NCBI GenBank assembly: GCA_015065365.1 | Contig: SVQL01000004.1 | Coordinates: 1-43,337 of the forward strand | From: Oscillospiraceae bacterium | GTDB lineage: Bacteria; Bacillota; Clostridia; Oscillospirales; CAG-272 | Length of the DNA: 43,337 nt | Direction: 5' to 3' | Shown: positions 33,085 through 40,872 of the stretch, piece after piece | How positions within the stretch are numbered: the first letter of the stretch is position 1 | Layout of the letters: each line of letters starts with the position of its first letter | Program-made: the position numbers and the translations under genes | Notes under the pieces: generated by a model | Told to the model about the DNA's origin: nothing | The model's database searches: none | Seen by the model: only the letters and a program-made list of their open reading frames with translations

Positions 33085-35337
33085 ATGAAGAAAGTAATTT
33101 GCGTTATAATGTGTATAGTCTTTTGCTGGATGATTTTTGTCCCCTTCGTTTTTGCGGAAGATTCAACTGAATTTGCCGATTCACCAAAGACTGACGAGTA
33201 TATTTGGGCGGTTTCTTTTTCTTGTACTTATGACTCCGAAAAGTCTCAGGTTTTAATTGCAGGTACAGTTAGTCACGACTTTATGATAAGTCATCCTGAC
33301 TATGAGATTCACATATATTCGGCAGTACCTTCAAAGGATATTCAAGAAGCGATTACGGCTTCCGACGTGCTTCCTTTGGCAAAGTCCTCTATGTCGGTAA
33401 GATTTACGTTTTACGTTGAGGTGGAGAACATAATCGACAGATATTCTAATTATGCCGTTGTGCTATCATCTCCCGAAGGACAAAATTTTCTTGCGGCACG
33501 TCCACTTATGCCTGCCGTTAATTCAACGTATGAATACGATAAAGAAGACCGTACTCATTTTAAGGGATTGAATACCGATAGTGGAAATTCGATCGTTGAT
33601 GAAGGAATAGGTACTGCCATCATAGATATTGATCTTAATCTGTTAGAGGGAGATGCGGCTGACAGTATAATTTATACTGTAAAAAATACATCATTCAATA
33701 TAAGAAAATCCTATGTAGATAAGCTCGATAGATCTATATTGGCAGCTTCACTAAACAACTGTAACGTATATTTAAGATTTTTATATCACCCCAATGAAGA
33801 AACGTCAAAATACGGTATTCCGTCTGTGTATTCCGAAAATGCTCTTGAATATGTGTGTAACATATCTGAATTCCTTGTCAACAGATACAGTCAGGGAAAC
33901 GGAAGAATTGCGGGAATTATAATCGGAAGCTGCGCCGATGACGTTGAAACGGTTAATGACATTGGCGGTTTGGCCGCTGAGAACTACTGTGAACAATATT
34001 CATTTTATACCGCAGTAATCGCAAATGCCGTTCGTCAAATCAATTCAAACGTTGATATTGTTATTTCTGTTTCCGATAGAAACGATTATTCCTACGGTGG
34101 CTATAAGGACTGTCAGCTTACCCCGTCTGTTTTTTTAGATAGCGTCGCAAAATTTTTAGACGGCAGTTTTTCTCAAAAATTCAGCTATTCCGTTGTTGTT
34201 GAGTCAAAAGCATCGCCGCTTGGAATTGACGGTGAGAAAATTATAGATGGAATTGATACGAAGAATACAGACAATACTGTTATTGGTGCATACAACATAT
34301 CTGTCTTTTGCGAGTTTCTTGATGAATTGCGTACCAAATACGAAAGTGCGCCAAGTTCGGTAACGTATATGTGGCATGCGAGTTCTTCTCTTGATGGAGC
34401 GGCACTCTCCTGTGCATACGTCTATAGCTACCTCAAGCTATTACAAAACAAAGAAATATCGAGCTTTGTTCTTGACGTGAGCGATTCACAATACAAAGAA
34501 ATAAGTGCTTTGCTAAGTGTTATAGACACGCCAATGGCAAATACCCAAACAGAATATTTACTAAAATATTTTAAGGCTACGTCATGGGAAAAGATAATAG
34601 GAGACAACGTGACGTTTCCGTCTTTTTGTAGGCTTTGGACAAAGGCTTTTGCAGAACAAAGCTTACAACCGACAAAAGGAAGCTTTACTTATATGGATTT
34701 TTCCGTTGCCTCGGATTTTAACAGCATGAGAGCAGGAGAAAATTGTACGACTATTCTCTCGGACCAGGACACTGATGAAATAAGAGCTCTCCGTGCGATA
34801 TCAGCACCATTGAAGCGTGGAGATACGGTGCAGATAATCGGTAGCTTGCAATATCCTGAAAGCTACGCATATACCTCGGTAATTTCAATAACGGTTGAGG
34901 CGAACGATTTATCAGCGTCGGAAAATGCACTGTATGAAATTGCTTTAACTGTAGGAAATAATAAGAACAGGATCGTTGCAAAGGGAATTTTAAAAAACGG
35001 AGTGAGAACGGAGCTGTATTTTGACGTTTCGGAGTACGCCGCAGAAAATCTTGCAAATTATCTGACTTTTAGTGTCAAATCGTTAACTGAAGACTCCGAC
35101 TCTTTGTCGGTTTGGATACACGATGTAAAAGGATATAGCTCGGAATATTCCTCCGACGAGCTTCGAGTGCTTGTTGAAAATAAGCGTAACGAGATAAGAA
35201 ATTTTGCCGACACAGATGCAGTCGGATTTAATTATAAGATCGTAATAATAATTGTTGGTGTTACGTTTGCAGCGTTTTCACTTGGCATAGGTCTTATGAT
35301 ACTTTTCAGACGTGACGATACGTCAAAGAGAGAATAA
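33085..35337 (+). CDS. Membrane-anchored extracytoplasmic protein, possibly DUF5722-like glycosidase fold
   Basis: A 750-residue protein with a signal peptide (cleavage likely after VFA at 24) and a C-terminal membrane helix at about 718-741 followed by RRDDTSKRE, so it is displayed outside the cell. Residues about 165-500 recall, from memory, the glycoside-hydrolase-like DUF5722 pattern (FKGLNTDSG; IIDIDLNLL; NIRKSYVDKLDRSILAA; FLVNRYSQGNGRIAGIIIG). Where such barrels have G-N-E with the acid catalyst, this one reads IIIGSCADD (278-286), so activity is doubtful. C-terminal beta-rich region at about 540-700. Start chosen at 33085 behind GGGAGGGG. It lies in the polC-dnaE operon with no obvious link to replication. 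Confidence 0.7.
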   Translation: MKKVICVIMCIVFCWMIFVPFVFAEDSTEFADSPKTDEYIWAVSFSCTYDSEKSQVLIAGTVSHDFMISHPDYEIHIYSAVPSKDIQEAITASDVLPLAKSSMSVRFTFYVEVENIIDRYSNYAVVLSSPEGQNFLAARPLMPAVNSTYEYDKEDRTHFKGLNTDSGNSIVDEGIGTAIIDIDLNLLEGDAADSIIYTVKNTSFNIRKSYVDKLDRSILAASLNNCNVYLRFLYHPNEETSKYGIPSVYSENALEYVCNISEFLVNRYSQGNGRIAGIIIGSCADDVETVNDIGGLAAENYCEQYSFYTAVIANAVRQINSNVDIVISVSDRNDYSYGGYKDCQLTPSVFLDSVAKFLDGSFSQKFSYSVVVESKASPLGIDGEKIIDGIDTKNTDNTVIGAYNISVFCEFLDELRTKYESAPSSVTYMWHASSSLDGAALSCAYVYSYLKLLQNKEISSFVLDVSDSQYKEISALLSVIDTPMANTQTEYLLKYFKATSWEKIIGDNVTFPSFCRLWTKAFAEQSLQPTKGSFTYMDFSVASDFNSMRAGENCTTILSDQDTDEIRALRAISAPLKRGDTVQIIGSLQYPESYAYTSVISITVEANDLSASENALYEIALTVGNNKNRIVAKGILKNGVRTELYFDVSEYAAENLANYLTFSVKSLTEDSDSLSVWIHDVKGYSSEYSSDELRVLVENKRNEIRNFADTDAVGFNYKIVIIIVGVTFAAFSLGIGLMILFRRDDTSKRE

Positions 35338-35352
35338 TTTTTTGAGAGGGCG

Positions 35353-38300
35353 GTGACGGATTTGTCCGAATTTGTACATCTACATCTTCATAGTGAATAC
35401 AGCTTACTTGACGGTGCATGCAGAATAAGCGATATACCCGTCAAAGCCCGTGAGTGCGGTCATACCGCTGTCGCCTTAACAGATCACGGAGTTATGTACG
35501 GTGCGGTAAGCTTTTACAAGGCATGTATAAAGGAAGGGGTTAAGCCTATTATCGGGTGTGAGGTTTACGTCGCATCGGGTTCACGCTTTGATAAAACGGT
35601 ATATGCTGACGGTAACGGAAAGTATAACCATCTTGTTCTTTTGTGTAAAAATGAGGTGGGTTACCGGAATTTGATATATCTTGTATCAAAATCCTTTACT
35701 GAGGGCTTTTATTCAAAGCCTCGAGTAGATATTGAACTGTTGAGAAATCATTCTGAGGGATTGATTGCGTTATCAGCTTGTCTGGCGGGAAAAATCCCAT
35801 CGCTTTTGTCTGCCGGAGATTATAATGCCGCGGTCGAGTATGCCAAGGAGCTTTCGGCAATATTCGGAAAGGATAATTTTTATATCGAGCTTCAAAATCA
35901 CGGTATAAACGAGCAGCTTCAGATTTTACCTCAGCTCGTACGGCTTGCAGAGGAGTGCTCACTGCCGCTTGTTGCTACCAATGACTGTCATTATTTACGC
36001 CGTGAAAACGCCACCACGCAAGCAGTGCTTATGTGCATACAAACAAATACCGTCATAACCGACGGCAGACCGGTGGGCTTTGAGGTTGACGAGTTTTACT
36101 ATAAAACGACTGCCGAGATGAAGATGCTTTTCGGTAAGTATCAGGGCGCAATTGAAAACACAGTTAAAATTGCTGATATGTGTAATTTTGCGTTTTCATT
36201 TGATGAGCCCAAGCTTCCTACTTATAAAACTCCTAATGGACTTTCATCATCGGAGTATTTAAGTGCTTTGGTGAGGGAAGGAATTGAGCGCCGTTTGGCT
36301 GACGGCTCATTAGTATTCGAGCCACAAGGGAAACAGGCGTATCTTGACCGAGTTGAATATGAGCTTTCCGTTATTGCCGATATGGGATATGACGATTACT
36401 TTTTGATAGTTCAGGATTACGTTGCATTTGCTAAATCGAGAGATATACCGGTAGGTCCCGGAAGAGGCTCGGGCGCGGGCAGTCTTGTCGCCTTTTTGAT
36501 AGGTATTACCGACGTAGATTCAATAAAATTCGACTTGCTTTTTGAGCGGTTTCTTAATCCCGAAAGGGTAAGTATGCCCGATATTGATATTGACTTTTGC
36601 TATAACCGTCGAGATGAGGTCATACAATATATGTATGACAAATACGGAAGCGACCACGTCTCCCAGATCATAGCATACGGTACGCTTGCCGCACGTGCGG
36701 CAATACGTGACGTCGGAAGAGCACTTGGTATGTCTTATGCAGAGGTTGATCCCGTCGCAAGAGCTGTGCCACATGAGCTTGGAATGACGCTTAATGATGC
36801 GTTAAAGCTTCCCGAGCTTAAGGCTCAGTACGAAAGCTCAGAGTCAGTTAAAAGGCTAGTCGATACGGCAATGGAAATTGAGGGAATGCCGAGAAATATT
36901 ACGGTTCATGCGGCAGGTCTTGTGGTTACCGATGAACCGGTAGCGAAGTACGTACCTTTGGCGGTAAGTAACAGCGCAATAGTTACGCAGTTCGACATGG
37001 ACACGATAGCACAGCTCGGACTTCTGAAATTTGACTTTTTGGCGCTTCGTTATCTTACCATAATGAACGATGCTTGTTCTTTTGTTAGGGAAACGTGTCC
37101 CGATTTTAATATTTCTGCCGTACCGTATGACGACAAAAAGACGTATGAGCTTATCTCGTCGGGAGCGACCTTAGGGGTATTTCAGCTAGAATCCTCTGGA
37201 ATGAGACAGATGCTCTCCGAGCTTCGTCCGGAGCGCTTTGACGATATTATAGCGGCTATTGCGTTGTATAGACCGGGGCCTATGGATTCTATACCGAAAT
37301 ATATTGAGTCACGCCATAATTCAAATAAAATATCCTATGACCATCCTCTGCTTGAGCCGATACTAAAATCAACATACGGTTGTATCGTATATCAAGAGCA
37401 GGTAATGAGTATTTTCCGCGAAATGGCAGGATATACCTATGGACATGCAGACGTTGTGAGACGAGCAATGTCAAAGAAAAAGGCAGACGTTCTCAATTCG
37501 GAATACGAAAGCTTCATTGATGGGGCAAAGGCTCGCGGTGTTGACGGAGAGCTTGCGGGAAAGATATTTAACGATATTTCTTCCTTTGCAAATTATGCAT
37601 TTAACAAGAGTCATGCTGCCGCGTATGCTGTTATATCATACAGAACAGCGTATCTGAAGGCGCATTATCCGTGCGAATATATGGCGGCGCTTATGACGTC
37701 TGTTCTTGGAAATCTTACTAAGCTTGCGGAATATATTACGGAATGCGGCAGATTTGGAATAAAGGTTTTACCCCCGGACATAAATGAGAGCCGTATGTAT
37801 TTCCATCCTCACGGTGGTAATATCGTTTTTGGACTTCTTGCACTCAAAAACGTCGGAAAGCAGTTTATAGAAAACATCATAAGAGAGCGAACAGGAGCAC
37901 CGTTTGCTGATTTTGAGGATTTTGTCCAGCGAATGTCCGATTATGATATAAACAAACGCATGGTAGAAGGACTTATTAAATCGGGTGCATTTGACAAATT
38001 AGGAACGTACAGAAGCAGACTGCTTTCGTCCTATGAGCGACTTATTGATATTCGTACGGAGAAAAACAGAAGTAACATTTCAGGTCAGCTTGACATGTTC
38101 TCCTCCGCGTTTTCTGCGGGGAACGCGGAAATCGCACCTAAGTTCGAATATCCGAACGTTCCCGATTTTTCATTAAAGGAAAAGCTGATGCTTGAAAAAG
38201 AGAGCTCCGGAATGTATTTCTCTGGACACATGATCGACAGCTATTCTGCACATGTAGAAAGCCTCAAGGTGGCGGAGATCGCAGAGCTTTTAAATACTGA

Positions 38301-38865
38301 AGCTGTAAAAGAGAAGCAAGTAGTCAAGCTTTGCGGAATAATATCTTCAGTTACACTTAAAACTACCAGAAGCAATCAGAAAATGGCGTTTATAACAGTA
38401 GAAGACAGATACGGTGAAATTGAATGTCTTGTTTTTCCGAAGGTATATACGCAATTTTATCAGCACGTACGCATTGATTCGCCCGTTTATATTGAGGGAA
38501 GTATATCGTTGCGCGAGGACGAGCTGCCTAAGGTTATTGTAAATGTGATGGACGAGCTTATTGACAATTCCGCTTATAAGCTCCAAAAGAAAGCAACAGA
38601 TGTAAAATCGGCAGTTAAGCAGTACGAGCAAAGTACTCAGCCCAAAACGTACACGAAGATATATCTCCGTGTTCCGAATTTTAACTGTCGGGAGTATTTT
38701 AAGGCAAAAAATATCGTTGAGATTTTCGATGGAGATATCAAAGTTATTTTCTATGATTCATCAACGTCAAAGTACGTCAACTTTCCGATGGGAGTTAATG
38801 TTACGGAATATATACTTTCCGAGCTGCGTTCAATTTTGGGAAAAGAAAACGTCGTAATGAAATAG
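35353..38865 (+). CDS. dnaE: DNA polymerase III subunit alpha, DnaE type
   Basis: A second C-family replicative polymerase, 1170 residues. PHP domain at the N-terminus (VHLHLHSEYSLLDGA), polymerase core with GPGRGSGAGSLVAFL (about 375) and the catalytic PDIDIDF (about 408), a fingers region with AGLVVTDEP, and FNKSHAAAYA. A clamp-binding motif QLDMF lies at about 911 and an OB fold at about 990-1080. Full-length DnaE1-like rather than a short error-prone form. The GTG at 35353 has GAGAGGG only two bases away. A TTG at 35362 with GGTGA upstream gives the usual N-terminus and may be the true start. In PolC organisms DnaE extends primers before PolC takes over. Confidence 0.96.
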   Translation: MTDLSEFVHLHLHSEYSLLDGACRISDIPVKARECGHTAVALTDHGVMYGAVSFYKACIKEGVKPIIGCEVYVASGSRFDKTVYADGNGKYNHLVLLCKNEVGYRNLIYLVSKSFTEGFYSKPRVDIELLRNHSEGLIALSACLAGKIPSLLSAGDYNAAVEYAKELSAIFGKDNFYIELQNHGINEQLQILPQLVRLAEECSLPLVATNDCHYLRRENATTQAVLMCIQTNTVITDGRPVGFEVDEFYYKTTAEMKMLFGKYQGAIENTVKIADMCNFAFSFDEPKLPTYKTPNGLSSSEYLSALVREGIERRLADGSLVFEPQGKQAYLDRVEYELSVIADMGYDDYFLIVQDYVAFAKSRDIPVGPGRGSGAGSLVAFLIGITDVDSIKFDLLFERFLNPERVSMPDIDIDFCYNRRDEVIQYMYDKYGSDHVSQIIAYGTLAARAAIRDVGRALGMSYAEVDPVARAVPHELGMTLNDALKLPELKAQYESSESVKRLVDTAMEIEGMPRNITVHAAGLVVTDEPVAKYVPLAVSNSAIVTQFDMDTIAQLGLLKFDFLALRYLTIMNDACSFVRETCPDFNISAVPYDDKKTYELISSGATLGVFQLESSGMRQMLSELRPERFDDIIAAIALYRPGPMDSIPKYIESRHNSNKISYDHPLLEPILKSTYGCIVYQEQVMSIFREMAGYTYGHADVVRRAMSKKKADVLNSEYESFIDGAKARGVDGELAGKIFNDISSFANYAFNKSHAAAYAVISYRTAYLKAHYPCEYMAALMTSVLGNLTKLAEYITECGRFGIKVLPPDINESRMYFHPHGGNIVFGLLALKNVGKQFIENIIRERTGAPFADFEDFVQRMSDYDINKRMVEGLIKSGAFDKLGTYRSRLLSSYERLIDIRTEKNRSNISGQLDMFSSAFSAGNAEIAPKFEYPNVPDFSLKEKLMLEKESSGMYFSGHMIDSYSAHVESLKVAEIAELLNTEAVKEKQVVKLCGIISSVTLKTTRSNQKMAFITVEDRYGEIECLVFPKVYTQFYQHVRIDSPVYIEGSISLREDELPKVIVNVMDELIDNSAYKLQKKATDVKSAVKQYEQSTQPKTYTKIYLRVPNFNCREYFKAKNIVEIFDGDIKVIFYDSSTSKYVNFPMGVNVTEYILSELRSILGKENVVMK

Positions 38866-38874
38866 TTTTACACA

Positions 38875-38905
38875 AAAAGCACACGATTTCTGTTCGTGTG
38901 CTTTT
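38875..38905. terminator. Terminator after dnaE, shared with the converging LysR gene
   Basis: aaaagcacacga / tttctgt / tcgtgtgctttt forms a 12-bp stem with flanking T and A runs, usable in both directions. It marks the end of the gene run that begins at pyrH. Confidence 0.8.
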
Positions 38906-38928
38906 GTATTATATAAGTGGCGAGTGCA

Positions 38929-39819
38929 TTATTTTTCGAGTATCATTTTTTCAAGCTCTCTCGCAGGAAGAGAATAGGCATGATTTTTCTTTTTAACAAG
39001 AGAAATTGCTCTGGATGGAAGTTGATTTGCCAGATGAATTCTGTATATCCCTTGTGCTTCTGATGTTTCACTAAAAAAATCCTCGGGAACAAAGCCAATA
39101 CCAAGATTATGTTTGATAAGCGGTATCAGTTGGTCTGCTGTTGCCGCTTCAATATCTGCAGAAAAAGAAAGGCCGTTTCGGGCAAAGTACTTCATGTAAT
39201 ACTCGTAAGTGGATGTTTTGCTGCCAAGAGAAACTATGGGATAGTTGCAAAGCTCGGATAATTCCAACGCGTTACCCTCGGACAGGGAACGAAAAGTCTC
39301 TCCGCAGACAGCTATCTCATTAAATTCCTTTAAGGTTTTTTCGGTAAGCTCAGGCGACGATTCCATAGGAGTTGTCAAAACACAAAGATCGACAAGCCCC
39401 CCTTTTAGCATAGTCAACGCTTGCGGTGTTGACACGTTGATTATTTTTATACGCACTCCGGGGTATTTTGTGCAGTAACGGTTAAGTATCGGTAACAAAA
39501 AGCAACGAAGCGCTATTTCAGTAGCGCCTATAGATACGAACCCTTTTTCCAGGGATTTGTTTGCGATTATTCTTTCCTCTCCTGCTGTGATTTGCTCAAT
39601 AGCCACAGAGATATTTTCATAAAGTTTTTCTCCTTCCTCGGTGAGTGTTACACCTTTTGTTGTTCGCTCAAGAAGAGTACAACCTAAACCGGCTTCCAGA
39701 GATTTTATTGCGCGTGTAAGATTAGGTTGACTGTTAATCAATATATTTGCTGCTTGTGTAAAGCTGCCGCACTTTGCGACGTAATAAAAAATTTTGTAAT
39801 AATCGTAGCTTATATTCAT
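38929..39819 (-). CDS. LysR-family transcriptional regulator
   Basis: A 296-residue regulator. A winged helix-turn-helix occupies residues 1-60 (YYVAKCGSFTQAANILINSQPNLTRAIKSLEAGLG), a linker helix runs to about 88, and an effector-binding domain of the periplasmic-binding-protein type follows (about 90-296). I start at the ATG at 39819, seven bases after GGAG, rather than at the upstream ATG in the track, which would overlap the RBS. It is divergent from a small membrane protein gene, the classic arrangement for a LysR target, so that gene is the first candidate for regulation. The effector is unknown. Confidence 0.9.
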   Translation of the reverse strand: MNISYDYYKIFYYVAKCGSFTQAANILINSQPNLTRAIKSLEAGLGCTLLERTTKGVTLTEEGEKLYENISVAIEQITAGEERIIANKSLEKGFVSIGATEIALRCFLLPILNRYCTKYPGVRIKIINVSTPQALTMLKGGLVDLCVLTTPMESSPELTEKTLKEFNEIAVCGETFRSLSEGNALELSELCNYPIVSLGSKTSTYEYYMKYFARNGLSFSADIEAATADQLIPLIKHNLGIGFVPEDFFSETSEAQGIYRIHLANQLPSRAISLVKKKNHAYSLPARELEKMILEK

Positions 39820-39860
39820 TATTTTTCTCCATATCATTTTGATATAATGTTGATGAGTAA

Positions 39861-39875
39861 TATGTATTTTACATA
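39861..39875. promoter_or_regulatory. Inverted repeat overlapping the divergent promoter
   Basis: tatgta ttt tacata is a perfect 6-3-6 palindrome lying over the -35 of the plus-strand promoter, between the LysR gene and its divergent neighbour. Assignment to the LysR protein is inference from position. Confidence 0.45.
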
Positions 39876-39896
39876 TACCTTGATTTGTATTATAAT
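39868..39896 (+). promoter_or_regulatory. Promoter of the PQ-loop-like gene
   Basis: TTTACA, 17 bases and TATAAT lie 44 bases before the start. The -35 overlaps the palindrome at 39861-39875. Confidence 0.65.
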
Positions 39897-39940
39897 ATAA
39901 TACGATGAATTTGTCAAGAAAAATTTTTAGGAGAATCTAT

Positions 39941-40297
39941 ATGGAATACTCAACACTTATAAACCTTTTTGAAGCATTTACTATTTTCTGCTTTGGTCTT
40001 TCATGGCCTATATCAATAAGAAAGTCTTACGTTAGCCGTACAGCTAAGGGAAAAAGTCTTTTTTTTGAAGTGTTTTTAATAATCGGATATGCATTTGGAA
40101 TAGCAAGAAAATTTATACAATTGTCTTTCCTTGGAGAAGACGGCTTGTTATTCTATCTTAGTTTTTTCTTCTATATCTTAAATTTCATAGAAATTGGTAT
40201 AGATATAGCGCTGTATTTTCGTAATAAGCGACTTGACAAGCTAGCGTCAATTTCCTCTACTGTATGCAAAACTAAATTTATGGCTACTTCATATTAA
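39941..40297 (+). CDS. Small PQ-loop/SemiSWEET-like membrane protein
   Basis: A 118-residue protein with three hydrophobic segments (about 6-24, 40-60 and 68-94). FGLSWPISIRKSYVSRTAKGKSL at 18-40 resembles the PQ-loop turn, with WP in place of PQ and a basic loop before the second helix, as in SemiSWEET half-transporters. Those have three helices and act as dimers, often for sugars. The match is by pattern only, so the function is uncertain. I start at 39941, seven bases after AGGAG; the track ORF adds 12 residues that cover the RBS. Probably controlled by the divergent LysR protein. Confidence 0.7.
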   Translation: MEYSTLINLFEAFTIFCFGLSWPISIRKSYVSRTAKGKSLFFEVFLIIGYAFGIARKFIQLSFLGEDGLLFYLSFFFYILNFIEIGIDIALYFRNKRLDKLASISSTVCKTKFMATSY

Positions 40298-40302
40298 GAG
40301 CA

Positions 40303-40353
40303 AAACCTAAAAGCCGATACGGATTTAGAAATTCCGTATCGGCTTTTAGGTTT
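40303..40353. terminator. Long hairpin between two converging genes
   Basis: aaacctaaaagccgatacgga pairs with tccgtatcggcttttaggttt over 21 bp with a nine-base loop. There is only a short T-run outside the stem, but the length and position between converging genes fit a shared terminator. Confidence 0.75.
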
Positions 40354-40364
40354 GCGCAAATGTG

Positions 40365-40769
40365 CTATCCGTCATAATCCTCAATTATTGAATTCAATTG
40401 CTTTTCACCTACTACATCAAAGCCTTCTTCAAGTATTCGTTTATCCGCTTCGGGAAGTGTTTTTACGTATACTTCTAAAACCTTGATAAGTGTTCCGTTT
40501 TTATCGAAAATACCTATTTTACCCATATACTCATGTACAGTATATATTTTTTCTGTATCGGGTGCCTCCGTGTCGGATTCTTGCGGCTCGTCCTTTACCA
40601 CGTAAACGTATTCGGTCTGTATTAATTTTTCCTCAGTTACGATCTCGTCTGTATTTGAAGAATGAAATGTGAGCCACAAAGAAATAACAAGTATCGCAAG
40701 CATAAGTATAGCATATATTGCTGTTATTTTTAAAACAAAATTTATTTTATTACAGTTAGAGCTTTTCAT
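40365..40769 (-). CDS. Single-pass membrane protein with BofC C-terminal-like domain
   Basis: A 134-residue protein with one N-terminal membrane helix (about 10-33), an acidic linker (about 50-72), and a C-terminal domain at 75-133. The pattern YTVHEYMGKIGIFDKNG ... VYVKTLPEADKRILEEGF ... QLNSIIEDY matches, from memory, the BofC C-terminal domain. In Bacillus, BofC is an intercompartmental checkpoint protein that restrains SpoIVB during sporulation, but short proteins with only this domain are common in Clostridia and their role is unknown. RBS GGAGAG. Divergent from the penicillin-binding protein gene, which hints at an envelope role. Confidence 0.75.
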   Translation of the reverse strand: MKSSNCNKINFVLKITAIYAILMLAILVISLWLTFHSSNTDEIVTEEKLIQTEYVYVVKDEPQESDTEAPDTEKIYTVHEYMGKIGIFDKNGTLIKVLEVYVKTLPEADKRILEEGFDVVGEKQLNSIIEDYDG

Positions 40770-40872
40770 ATTATCTCTCCGTATTTTTTATATTATTGTT
40801 TCAGTAAAAATCATAAATTATACCGATTTGTGCAATAATATACGAGGATATATTTTTTATTTGGGAGAAAAT

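Noticed and set aside
40669-40872. 68-residue extension of the penicillin-binding protein
   Set aside because: It is antisense to the BofC-like gene and precedes the GGGAGA ribosome binding site at the true start.
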